Positions 9,440-16,799 of a stretch of 64,000 bases of DNA are shown here, one piece after another. Position 1 is the stretch's first letter. Every line of letters starts with the position of its first letter. Made by a program: the position numbers and the translations under genes. Origin of the DNA: JAPLJC01 sp963697965. GTDB taxonomy: Bacteria; Desulfobacterota; Desulfobaccia; Desulfobaccales; 0-14-0-80-60-11. The stretch is taken from positions 2,356,001 to 2,420,000 of the forward strand of contig OY969108.1 in NCBI GenBank assembly GCA_963697965.1. The letters are read 5' to 3'. The notes under the pieces are model-generated. The model was not told the DNA's origin. It worked only from the letters and a program-made list of their open reading frames with translations, and searched no databases.

Positions 9440-10273
9440 TTGATTAGAGGGGGCGGGGCAATTCCCGTGGGAAACTTCTTGCTGCTGCTGGGCGGCACCA
9501 TCGCCCTGCGGCCCTACGTCTTTATCTTCATGGGAGTGTACCTGCTGCTGGCCACCTGGCAGTGGGGGGCCGGCCGGGCCGCAGCCTTCCTGATCCTGGG
9601 ATATCTCATCTCCTGGGCCGCCGAGCTCTGCTCCATCCATTTCGGCCTCCCCTTCGGGGAATATCTATACATCCCGGCCACCCGGGACCGGGAACTCTGG
9701 GTAGCCGGGGTCCCTCTCATGGACTCCCTGTCTTACGTATCTATCGCCTATGCCAGCTACTGTCTGGCCCTGCTGGCCCTGGGCCGGGGGCGCTGGCAGG
9801 GATGGGGCTTCCACCTTGAGGATGAGGCCGCCTGGCAGCTTTCCCGGCGCACCCTGATCCTGGGAGCGGCGCTCATGGTCAGCCTGGACATCGTCATCGA
9901 TCCGGCGGCCCTGCGGGGCTACCGCTGGTTTCTGGGCCAGATCTACGGCTACCCGGAAGGGGGGGTCTATTTTGGCGTCCCCTTGAGCAACTTTGCCGGC
10001 TGGTTCCTGGTGGCCCTGATTCTCATCCGGGCGCTGCAGTACCTGGCCCACCCGGCCCCGGTCCCGGCCCGTGTCTGGGATTGGGGACGCCGGACCTTTC
10101 CCTGCCAGGCCCTATTGGGACCCGCCCTCTACTTGGGAATCCTGGGATTTAACCTGGGGGTGACCTTCCTCATCGGCGAGACCTGTCTGGGTTGGGTGGG
10201 AGTCTTTATCTACCTGCCGTTTTTAACCTGGCTGGTCCTCAAGCACCTGCCCGGCTCCGGCCAACTCGGGTAG
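9440..10273 (+). CDS. Carotenoid biosynthesis membrane protein (CruF-like)
   Basis: 277 aa, polytopic. It resembles the CruF/bisanhydrobacterioruberin-hydratase family (Pfam Caroten_synth), with the signatures AAELCSIHFGLPFGEYLY and, later, VSLDIVIDPAA followed by GYPEGGVYFGVPLSNFAGW. Family members hydrate the psi end of acyclic carotenoids, but related proteins of unknown substrate are common. I take the TTG at 9440, with GGAG 3 nt upstream; a GTG at 9467 is a reasonable alternative. Its 3' end overlaps the convergent phosphorylase-like gene by about 50 nt. Confidence 0.75.
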   Translation: MIRGGGAIPVGNFLLLLGGTIALRPYVFIFMGVYLLLATWQWGAGRAAAFLILGYLISWAAELCSIHFGLPFGEYLYIPATRDRELWVAGVPLMDSLSYVSIAYASYCLALLALGRGRWQGWGFHLEDEAAWQLSRRTLILGAALMVSLDIVIDPAALRGYRWFLGQIYGYPEGGVYFGVPLSNFAGWFLVALILIRALQYLAHPAPVPARVWDWGRRTFPCQALLGPALYLGILGFNLGVTFLIGETCLGWVGVFIYLPFLTWLVLKHLPGSGQLG

Positions 10274-11050
10274 CAGGACCTGGAGGGCCTGGGCCAGCCG
10301 CGCCGCGGCCAGCCGGCTGCGGCGCCAGAGATGGGCCAGGTCTGCCAGGCGGCGGGGGTCCCTCGCCAGCCAGCCCAGGGCGTCCAGCCACCCGGGGGCC
10401 CCGGGGTCAGGTCGGGGCCGCGCCAGAAACTCGGGGATCTCCTCAGCCGCGCCATCGGTAATCGCCCGGAGTCCCAGGAAAGGAAGGCCCTCGGCCCGGG
10501 CCACTGCGGCCACCGCGGCGGTCTCCAGGTCCAGCACCGGCCGGCTCAGCCGGGCCATGGCTTCCCCCAGGCCGCACTTCGGGATAATCCTGGGCGTGGT
10601 GATGATACTACCGGCAAAGGATGCAGGCCCCGCCGCGGCCAGGGCCCGGAGCAACTCCGGCAGGGGCCGGGGCGGCGGCGGCGCCGCCACCGGCGAAAGC
10701 AGCCGGGTCAGCGGATCGTAGCTGGCGAAATACTCTCCCAGGACCAGGTCTCCGGGGCTCAGCTCCGGGGTGACGGCGCCGCCGAACCCCAGGGAGAACA
10801 GCAGGCGGGGCCGAAGAAGGCTAACCAGGCGAGAGGCCGTCTGGCGGGCCGCCTCGGCGCCCAGACCCGTAAGGGCCAGCAGCCCCCACCCCGGTCCCAC
10901 TGCCAATTCCCAGGCCGGGCCTGACACCCCGGCCCGGCGGCGCCGGCACCGGCTGCGGCGCAAAAAAGGCCGCACTTCCCAAGGAAGCGCGGCCAATAAC
11001 AGCATCCGGCAAGGCCCGGCGGCGCCCAGACCCTGCGAGCCCTCCGGCAT
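10223..11050 (-). CDS. Nucleoside-phosphorylase-superfamily protein (HpnG/MqnB-like)
   Basis: 275 aa. PNP/UDP-phosphorylase fold signals: LLLAALPWEVRPFL near the N-terminus, FSLGFGGAVTPELSPGDLV in the middle, and VLDLETAAVAAVARAEGLP with the acidic residue expected at the nucleoside site. In anaerobes such proteins are HpnG (adenosylhopane phosphorylase) or futalosine hydrolase (MqnB); the sequence alone does not decide. The ATG at 11050 shares one base with the stop of the upstream gene (TGATG), supporting translational coupling. An internal Met at 11005 is the alternative start. The coding sequence contains a terminator-like hairpin at 10962-10994. Confidence 0.7.
   Translation of the reverse strand: MPEGSQGLGAAGPCRMLLLAALPWEVRPFLRRSRCRRRRAGVSGPAWELAVGPGWGLLALTGLGAEAARQTASRLVSLLRPRLLFSLGFGGAVTPELSPGDLVLGEYFASYDPLTRLLSPVAAPPPPRPLPELLRALAAAGPASFAGSIITTPRIIPKCGLGEAMARLSRPVLDLETAAVAAVARAEGLPFLGLRAITDGAAEEIPEFLARPRPDPGAPGWLDALGWLARDPRRLADLAHLWRRSRLAAARLAQALQVLLPELAGAGQVLEDQPG
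10962..10994 (-). terminator. Terminator-like hairpin inside the start of the phosphorylase gene
   Basis: On the minus strand a 12-bp stem with one mismatch (ggccgcgcttcc paired with ggaagtgcggcc) and a 3-nt loop is followed by T6. It lies within the codons for the conserved AALPWEVRPFL segment, so it is coding DNA that could also act as an attenuator or weak terminator. Possibly fortuitous. Confidence 0.4.
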
Positions 11051-11775
11051 CAGGACTTGGCCAATGGCAGGTGGTCTGCCGGCGGCGTCAACTCAGGCTG
11101 GGAGGCCACGGTGGCCACCTGCTTGTGCCGCCGCCAGCGGCGCCCCTGCACCAGGAGGCTGCCGTTCTTATGCAGCACGGTGTGGTCATCCAGGATGATC
11201 AAACCGTGGCGCTCGGAAATATTGGTGTAATATTCGTACCGCAAGTGACGCTGGTTGAGGCGGTATTTGAAAAACAGGAAGAATACCATGTAGATGACCA
11301 CGATGAGGCCCAGCCCCGCCAGCGTGTAACTGAGGAAGAGAAAGGTGTTATAGCCGAGGGAACTCAGCCACGCCATGATGTAGTTCATGTTGTACAGGGC
11401 CAGCACGGTCACCAGCAGCAGGAAGAGTATGGCCAGATAGGGCAGGCGCTTGAGATGGAAGATTACGGCTCCCATCTGGGAGCCGGACGCCTCGCCTTCG
11501 AGGTTCTCTCCTTCCGGCTCCCCCAAAAAGCGGTTAAAGCCGGTAACGATGACCCCCATGAGAAAGGTGACTACAATGGGGAAGGCGAAGGCCACGAAGA
11601 CGTAATCCCGCCAGGGAAAAGCGGTCTGCACCCGGTGGTATTTATCATCCGAAGCCCATAGCACCACCACGATAAAAATGACGATCTCCAGGATACCGAT
11701 GAGCTTAAGGTAATCGAAGAAGAGCTTTTTACGGTCTGCCTTGGTGAAATAACTGGCAATCATGGACATGCCCAC
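11050..11775 (-). CDS. Membrane protein of unknown function
   Basis: 241 aa with four predicted membrane segments: about 23-43, 57-80, 110-130 and 145-170. The second half ends in a cytoplasmic-looking basic tail (GRRWRRHK). No family recognised. Several in-frame Met codons (1, 3, 5) leave the exact start open. The stop overlaps the start of the phosphorylase-like gene by one base, so the two are probably one transcription unit. Confidence 0.65.
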   Translation of the reverse strand: MGMSMIASYFTKADRKKLFFDYLKLIGILEIVIFIVVVLWASDDKYHRVQTAFPWRDYVFVAFAFPIVVTFLMGVIVTGFNRFLGEPEGENLEGEASGSQMGAVIFHLKRLPYLAILFLLLVTVLALYNMNYIMAWLSSLGYNTFLFLSYTLAGLGLIVVIYMVFFLFFKYRLNQRHLRYEYYTNISERHGLIILDDHTVLHKNGSLLVQGRRWRRHKQVATVASQPELTPPADHLPLAKS

Positions 11776-11956
11776 ACCCGCCTCAGGCTTTTCGAAGTAC
11801 TTATTAGATAACCAATAAACCTCTCAGGGTCAATCCCTTTCCAAGATGGGCCTGGCCCGGTTCCCATTTTCAGAGGCCCGGGGCCCAGGGCGGGCCGACA
11901 GCGTCAGGGGCTTAAGAGACGATTCCCAGAGGCAGCCGCGAGCCTGGCTTCCCCCC

Positions 11957-11993
11957 AAAAAAAGAGGAACGGCGGGGCGCCCCGGCCGTTCCT
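11957..11993 (-). terminator. Rho-independent terminator after the pseudo-receiver kinase gene
   Basis: On the minus strand a very strong stem (aggaacggc with gccgttcct, extended by an internal ggggcgcccc palindrome) is followed by T7. It lies about 80 nt past the kinase stop codon. Confidence 0.85.
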
Positions 11994-12073
11994 GCTTGCT
12001 ACTATATTATAACTTCCCGGCGCACCCCGGGGCCGCCGCTTCCCTCCTGTTCTTCTCGGGGGAAGCGCCCGGC

Positions 12074-13192
12074 TCAGCCATGGGGCAAGGTCACCACGAA
12101 GTTGGAACCGTCCTGCCTCGGTTCGTAAAGAAGGTCGCCGCCGTGCCGGGAGACGATGTCCCGGCTGAGATAGAGGCCCATGCCCAGGCCCGATCTCTCG
12201 CCTGCGGCCCGCGGCATCTTTTTGGCGACATTGGAAAAGAGCATGGAACGGTACTCCTCAGGCACCGGGTTGCCGGTGTTGGAAACATTGAGGCGGCAAT
12301 TAGCCCCCTGCTGTTGCAAATCGATGGCGATGGTGCAGCCGGCGCCTCCGTGTCTGATGGCGTTATTGATCAGATTCCGGAAGACGCTCTTGAGCCACAA
12401 CTTGCTGCCCTGCACCGGGATGATGGCGGCGGGAAGCCGTTCCAGACGATTGTCCAGGGTGATCCGATTGTTGCGGAGTTCCGATCCCAGCTCCTTCAGG
12501 ACCGGAGCCACCACGTCATGCCGCAGGTCCAGCAGTTCCTTATCCATCTCCTGGCCGGCGGCCCAGGAGACGGCCTTGGCCATGAACTCTTCGGTGAAGC
12601 CGATCAATCTATCTATGTTATCGGAAACTTCCTGCAGCTTCTCCAGGGCGGCACCATTCACCTCCCCGAAGGCGCCCCGGAGCAGGAGCCTCATAGAAGC
12701 GGAGGTGGACACCATGGAGCCCCGCAGGTCGTGAAAGATCAGCATCAAGCGATCCAGGGTCCGCGCGTTGACTGCGGTCGCGGTTGGCGCCGCCAGGTTG
12801 GCGGCCGGAACCAGATCGACGATGTCCAGGCTTTCGCAACAGCGGCTGACTCGCCGCCACAGCTCGGTGGGGCTGACCGGCATCAGGAGATAATCATCCA
12901 CCTCAATCTGATAGGCTTCCCGCGGGAAGGTCACCTCATGGTTGCTACTGACCACCATGACCTTCACATCCGGGTTCAACCTTTTGGCCCGCTTCAAGAC
13001 CTCGATGCCGTCCAGCTCTCCCGTGTTAAGCTTGCCGATCACCAGGTCATAATTCTTTTTTACCAGGGCTTCCAAGGCCGTCTCGGGGCTGGCCGCCACC
13101 CTGACTTTATATCCTTTGTATTCCAGGACCCAGGCGATTGTCCGAAACAGGTGTGATCCGTCGCCCATTAACAGAATGTCGTGGCTGGCCAT
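12074..13192 (-). CDS. Sensor histidine kinase with a degenerate N-terminal receiver domain
   Basis: 372 aa from an ATG with an AAGGAG site 8 nt upstream (the frame extends further but without a good site). Residues 1-120 have a receiver fold but lack the key residues: the acidic pair is changed (LLMGDG), the phospho-Asp position reads IGKLNTG, and the conserved Lys is replaced (DYLLMPVSP). The rest is a kinase: H-box FHDLRGS, N-box NLINNAIRHG, G-box SGLGMGLYLSRDIVSRHGG. So it can probably autophosphorylate but not receive phosphate on its own receiver, which may act as a protein-protein module. It is the last gene of a four-gene two-component cluster. Confidence 0.85.
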   Translation of the reverse strand: MASHDILLMGDGSHLFRTIAWVLEYKGYKVRVAASPETALEALVKKNYDLVIGKLNTGELDGIEVLKRAKRLNPDVKVMVVSSNHEVTFPREAYQIEVDDYLLMPVSPTELWRRVSRCCESLDIVDLVPAANLAAPTATAVNARTLDRLMLIFHDLRGSMVSTSASMRLLLRGAFGEVNGAALEKLQEVSDNIDRLIGFTEEFMAKAVSWAAGQEMDKELLDLRHDVVAPVLKELGSELRNNRITLDNRLERLPAAIIPVQGSKLWLKSVFRNLINNAIRHGGAGCTIAIDLQQQGANCRLNVSNTGNPVPEEYRSMLFSNVAKKMPRAAGERSGLGMGLYLSRDIVSRHGGDLLYEPRQDGSNFVVTLPHG

Positions 13193-13305
13193 CGTCTGAT
13201 CTCCTTTGCTTCGCCGGTTCAGCTTGAGATGGTGAATAGGAATAGGACCAATGCTGGATATGCCCTTATCAAACCCGCTTTCGGAGAAACGGTCAATCGG
13301 CATAT

Positions 13306-13440
13306 GTGCCTATTTTCATATGGGCAAAATTGCCTACATCAAGAGCGCGGGCCTAACTGTTGATTTAGAGAATACCGAGAGATTGGGACGAAATAAACTG
13401 GCAGAAATACCTAAATGGGGATAGGTAAAATTACCTAATC
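13306..13440 (-). promoter_or_regulatory. Cluster of related inverted repeats upstream of the kinase gene
   Basis: Two similar palindromes, ggcaaaattgcc (13323-13334) and taggtaaaattaccta (13422-13437), lie about 101 nt apart. Further half-sites of the form T(A/G)CCTA occur near 13309 and 13409. The half-sites resemble the heptamers bound by NarL-type regulators, and a NarL-type regulator is the adjacent gene. Suggestive, not proven. Confidence 0.45.
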
Positions 13441-13588
13441 AAGTGCGGTGGCGACTCTTCGGGTTCGCCAGGCGCTCCCCGGCGCTTGCTGCCGGACTTA
13501 TCGTTTCTTTAGTGAAAGGGAGGGTGCGGCGGGCGGCAGATAAGCGGCGCCCGGCAGGGCCTGGTCAGTGGCAGGGTCTGGTTCCGGA

Positions 13589-14257
13589 TCAGGAGGCGGT
13601 GGTGGTGTAACCTTTCTGAATGGCGTATTTCACCAGGTCGGCGGTCTTCTTGACGTTCAGCTTCCTCATGATATTGGCCCGGTGGTGTTGCACCGTGCGG
13701 CTGCTGATGAACAGCAATTCGCCCACTTCCTTGCTCGATTTGCCTTCGGCGATGAGCTTGATGATCTCCCGCTCCCGGGTGGTGAGATGCTGGCCCGGAT
13801 TGGCCGACTGCTCCCCGGCAGGCCGGGCCTTTTCCATGAACAGGTCCGCCACCTGGGGGGCCAGCAGCGGTGAGATATAGGTGCCCCCTTTCTTGAGGGT
13901 GTCGATGGCGGAGATCAGCTCACTGTCGGCATCCTCCTTGAGCAGATAGCCCTCCGCCCCGGCCGCGAAGGCGTGATACAGATATTCCCGGTCTTTGTGC
14001 ATGGTCAGGATCAAGACCTTGACTTCCGGATGGATGATCTTGATCTCCCGGGTCGCCTCCAGGCCGCGCAGATTGGGCATGGAGATGTCCAGGATAACCA
14101 GGTGGGGGGAGGTCGTCTTCAGGATCTCAATCAACTCGAAACCGTCGTTGGCTTCCCCCACCACTTCTACATCGCTGATGCTCTGTATGATTCTCCGTAT
14201 TCCCCGCCGGAACATCACGTGATCATCAGCCAGCAGTATGGTGAAAGGGGCTGCCAT
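13589..14257 (-). CDS. NarL/FixJ-family response regulator
   Basis: 222 aa. N-terminal receiver with acidic pair D11-D12, phospho-acceptor D57 (VILDISMP) and K107 (YLLKEDA). C-terminal LuxR-type helix-turn-helix at about 156-215 (LTTREREIIKLIAEGKSSKE, then SSRTVQHHRANIMRKL). It is a DNA-binding transcription regulator, most likely phosphorylated by the HisKA_3 kinase encoded just upstream in the same direction. The repeat cluster at 13306-13440 is a candidate target. Signal unknown. Confidence 0.92.
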   Translation of the reverse strand: MAAPFTILLADDHVMFRRGIRRIIQSISDVEVVGEANDGFELIEILKTTSPHLVILDISMPNLRGLEATREIKIIHPEVKVLILTMHKDREYLYHAFAAGAEGYLLKEDADSELISAIDTLKKGGTYISPLLAPQVADLFMEKARPAGEQSANPGQHLTTREREIIKLIAEGKSSKEVGELLFISSRTVQHHRANIMRKLNVKKTADLVKYAIQKGYTTTAS

Positions 14258-14357
14258 GACGTTTATCCCTCATCCTGCGCCGTGGAGAGACAGTTTCGAT
14301 GAATGGCGATGTTTTTATACCGGATTTTTCTCAAAACTGCCAGTGATTTCCGGCAAT

Positions 14358-14460
14358 TTTTTAACCCCCCCTTTGGAAAAGGGGGACTTAACCATGCAAA
14401 ATGCAGCGTTCTAGTCCTGATGTTATGTCCAGCTAGTCCAGCTAATTATGGAACACTCCC
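14358..14460. repeat. Dispersed palindromic repeat with conserved tail
   Basis: A C5/G5 stem (cccccctttggaaaaggggga) is followed by a conserved tail: ttaacca, gcaaaat, cagcgttctagtcctgat, ttatgtcc, gctaattatggaa. The tail recurs at 37003-37090 and 42853-42951. It lies between the kinase and regulator genes. Confidence 0.75.
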
Positions 14461-14517
14461 CTAGAAATGGCCAGGCAAGGCAACCGCCTGCCCCCTGCCC
14501 CTGCCCCGAAAGGTGGG

Positions 14518-16029
14518 TTAACCGGCCCCCCCGGGGGGCGCGGTTTCTCCATCTGTTTTTGGAGGAATCGGGATACTGCAAACGATCTTGGTGCCCGCCC
14601 CCTGCCGGCTCCAGAACTGGCAACGGCCACCCAGCATCCGGCTCCGTTCATCCAGGGCCGCCAGCCCCAGGCCGCGGCGGCTGGCATCCCGTCTGGCGAT
14701 CTGGGTCACATCGAATCCCACGCCGTCGTCCTCTATGCTGAAGATGAGAGCGCCGCCTTCCTGGCGCAGCGCCACCGAAACCTTGCAAGGCCCGGCGTGC
14801 TTGGTGATGTTGTGGAGGGATTCCTGAAAGATGCGGTAGAGGATGATCTGGGATTCAGGGGGGAACAGGCCGTTCAAATCCTCAACCTCAAAGGACAGCT
14901 CTACGGCGAAATATTTACTTATGCCGTCGGCCAGGTATTTCAAGGCCGCCAGCAATCCCAGGTCCTCCAGGATGGAGGGGCTCAGGTCCCTGGACAAACG
15001 CCGGACGTTGTCGATGACCTGGTCCAGGTACTCGAGCAATTCCAGACACTCCTGCTTCAGGTTCGACTGGTCGCCCGGCCGCAGCTCCTTTTCGATGGCC
15101 CGGGTGCGGAGCTTCATAACCGTCAGGCTTTGCCCCAACTCATCGTGCAGCTCCAGGGAAAGACGCTTCCGTTCATGCTCCTGGGCCCTCAGGAGCTCGG
15201 AACTCAGGTATCGCAGGCGCCGTTCCGATTCCTGCACGGCCATCTTGGACCGCTGGGCTTCCGTGGCATCGAAGAAGACGCCGCTGAAAGAATCCACCCC
15301 CCCCTCTGCATTGAAGATCATCTGGCCCCGGTCCTGGATCCAGAGGGTCCGGTCGTCCCTGGTTCGGATGCGAAATTCCCGGTAGTAAGCGCCGGTGCCC
15401 TGGCGGGCGCGCCTGATGACCTTTTTGGCCGCAGGGAGGTCTTCCCGAACTATCAGGTCCAGCCACTTGGCCCGGCGGGAATCGAACTCCTCCTTTCTAT
15501 AGCCCGTCAGCGCCTCGATCTTGTGGTCGAAGAAATCGACCGACCAGTCCAGATAACCTTTGTAAACCACGGCGGGCATGTTGCTCACCAGAATCCGGTA
15601 GTCTTGTTCACTCCGCCGCAGGGCCTCCTCCGCCTGGAGGCGCTCCCGGATCTCCGCCGCCTCCCGCAGGGCTCGCTTCACCGCGGGCGCCAGGCGGAAG
15701 AGCCGATCCTTAAGAACGTAGTCCGTGGCCCCTCGTTTTAAGTTGTCGATGGCCACTTCTTCGCCAATGGCCCCGGAGACAAAGATGAAGGGCACATCGG
15801 GACATCTTTCCTGGGCCAGGGCCAGGGCCGCCGGCCCGTTGAACCGGGGAAGGTGATAGTCGGAAAGGATCAGATCGGGAAGGGATTGTTCCAGTTCTCT
15901 GACAAAATCCTGGTCATTATCGACCCGCCGGGTGGTGAAGGTCAGATTGGCCTGCCGGAGCTCAAAGGCCATCAACTCGGCGTCGCTGGCCAGATCTTCC
16001 ACTATCAGAATGCGCAGGCTCGGAACCAA
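14518..16029 (-). CDS. Receiver-PAS-HisKA_3 hybrid sensor kinase (NarX-like catalytic core)
   Basis: 503 aa, no membrane segment, so cytoplasmic. Order: receiver (1-125) with phospho-acceptor D57 and K107; a PAS fold (about 140-262); a HisKA_3 dimerisation domain with LSLELHDELGQSLT, His295 being the phosphorylation site; and an HATPase domain (ESLHNITKHAG, DDGVGFD, RRGLGLAALDERSRMLGG). HisKA_3 kinases partner NarL-type regulators, and one is encoded 260 nt downstream. The N-terminal receiver lets another kinase modulate it, perhaps through the single-receiver protein encoded upstream. Confidence 0.9.
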   Translation of the reverse strand: MVPSLRILIVEDLASDAELMAFELRQANLTFTTRRVDNDQDFVRELEQSLPDLILSDYHLPRFNGPAALALAQERCPDVPFIFVSGAIGEEVAIDNLKRGATDYVLKDRLFRLAPAVKRALREAAEIRERLQAEEALRRSEQDYRILVSNMPAVVYKGYLDWSVDFFDHKIEALTGYRKEEFDSRRAKWLDLIVREDLPAAKKVIRRARQGTGAYYREFRIRTRDDRTLWIQDRGQMIFNAEGGVDSFSGVFFDATEAQRSKMAVQESERRLRYLSSELLRAQEHERKRLSLELHDELGQSLTVMKLRTRAIEKELRPGDQSNLKQECLELLEYLDQVIDNVRRLSRDLSPSILEDLGLLAALKYLADGISKYFAVELSFEVEDLNGLFPPESQIILYRIFQESLHNITKHAGPCKVSVALRQEGGALIFSIEDDGVGFDVTQIARRDASRRGLGLAALDERSRMLGGRCQFWSRQGAGTKIVCSIPIPPKTDGETAPPGGAG

Positions 16030-16082
16030 GAAGCTATCCCACTTGGGCTGGCCGGCCCTCAGCCGGGCTGGCCGGTATTAAG

Positions 16083-16517
16083 TCAAAGGGAGACTTTATT
16101 GCGCCGCAACCAGTAAAGGGCCAGGTCTTCCACCACCCGGAAATACTCGTCGCAGTCCACCGGCTTGACCAGGTAGCTGTTCGCCCCCGATCGATAGCTC
16201 TCGAGGATGTCCGACTCTTCCTGGGAGGAGGTCAACATTACCACTGGAATCAAGCGGGTGCGTTCATGCCCCTTGAGCCTTCTTAGAACTTCCAGGCCGC
16301 TCATCTTGGGGAGCTTCAGGTCCAGGAAGATCGCCTTGGGAAACTCACGGGGCGCATCCGCAGCAAACAAGAGAAAATCGAGGGCCTCCACCCCGTCGGC
16401 AAAGACCTTCACCTTGCCGGCCAGGCCCTTCCTTTTCAAGGCCCGGAGGGTCAGTTCCGCATCGCAGGGGTTGTCTTCAATGACAACGGCCTCGAAATCC
16501 TTTGCCAGGGACGCCAA
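16083..16517 (-). CDS. Single-domain response regulator (Rcp1-like receiver)
   Basis: 144 aa, receiver only. It carries the acidic pair E14-D15, phospho-acceptor D66 (IFLDLKLPKMSGLEVLRRLK) and Lys in SYLVKPVD. The longer loop before D66 (FAADAPREFP) is typical of Rcp1-type receivers that sit beside hybrid kinases. With no output domain it probably relays phosphate or allosterically controls a kinase. It is the first gene of the two-component cluster, 53 nt from the hybrid kinase. Confidence 0.9.
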   Translation of the reverse strand: MASLAKDFEAVVIEDNPCDAELTLRALKRKGLAGKVKVFADGVEALDFLLFAADAPREFPKAIFLDLKLPKMSGLEVLRRLKGHERTRLIPVVMLTSSQEESDILESYRSGANSYLVKPVDCDEYFRVVEDLALYWLRRNKVSL

Positions 16518-16762
16518 CCAAAACTCCTTTTCCTGATGGTAGCAAGGGGCCGGGGGATCTGGCCGCGGCCGCCACCCCGACCTGCCGGCGAAATCCGTGT
16601 GAAATTTTCACCCCAGTTATGGATTATTATAGAAGGATTGGCGGGTAAATGCACGGGAATTCACTATAACTCGTGACCGGCAGCTATTTTCTTGATAAAA
16701 TTTGAAGGGTGGCCGGGGACGCAACGAAAAATAACTTCGAGTGCCCGGCGCTGAAAATACGC

Positions 16763-16768
16763 TATAAT
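16763..16768 (+). promoter_or_regulatory. Possible -10 element upstream of hypF
   Basis: A perfect TATAAT lies 32 nt before the hypF ATG in a divergent intergenic region. No good -35 hexamer is seen at 16-18 nt spacing, so an activator or another sigma factor may be used. Weak call. Confidence 0.3.
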
Positions 16769-16799
16769 TTAGGCGTCTAGAAGATAAGCAGGATATGGC

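Noticed and set aside
11846..13156. 436-aa plus-strand frame opposite the pseudo-receiver kinase
   Set aside because: Antisense shadow; the minus strand holds clear kinase motifs and a matching terminator.
14467..15741. 424-aa plus-strand frame opposite the hybrid kinase
   Set aside because: Antisense shadow of a protein with intact receiver, PAS and kinase motifs.
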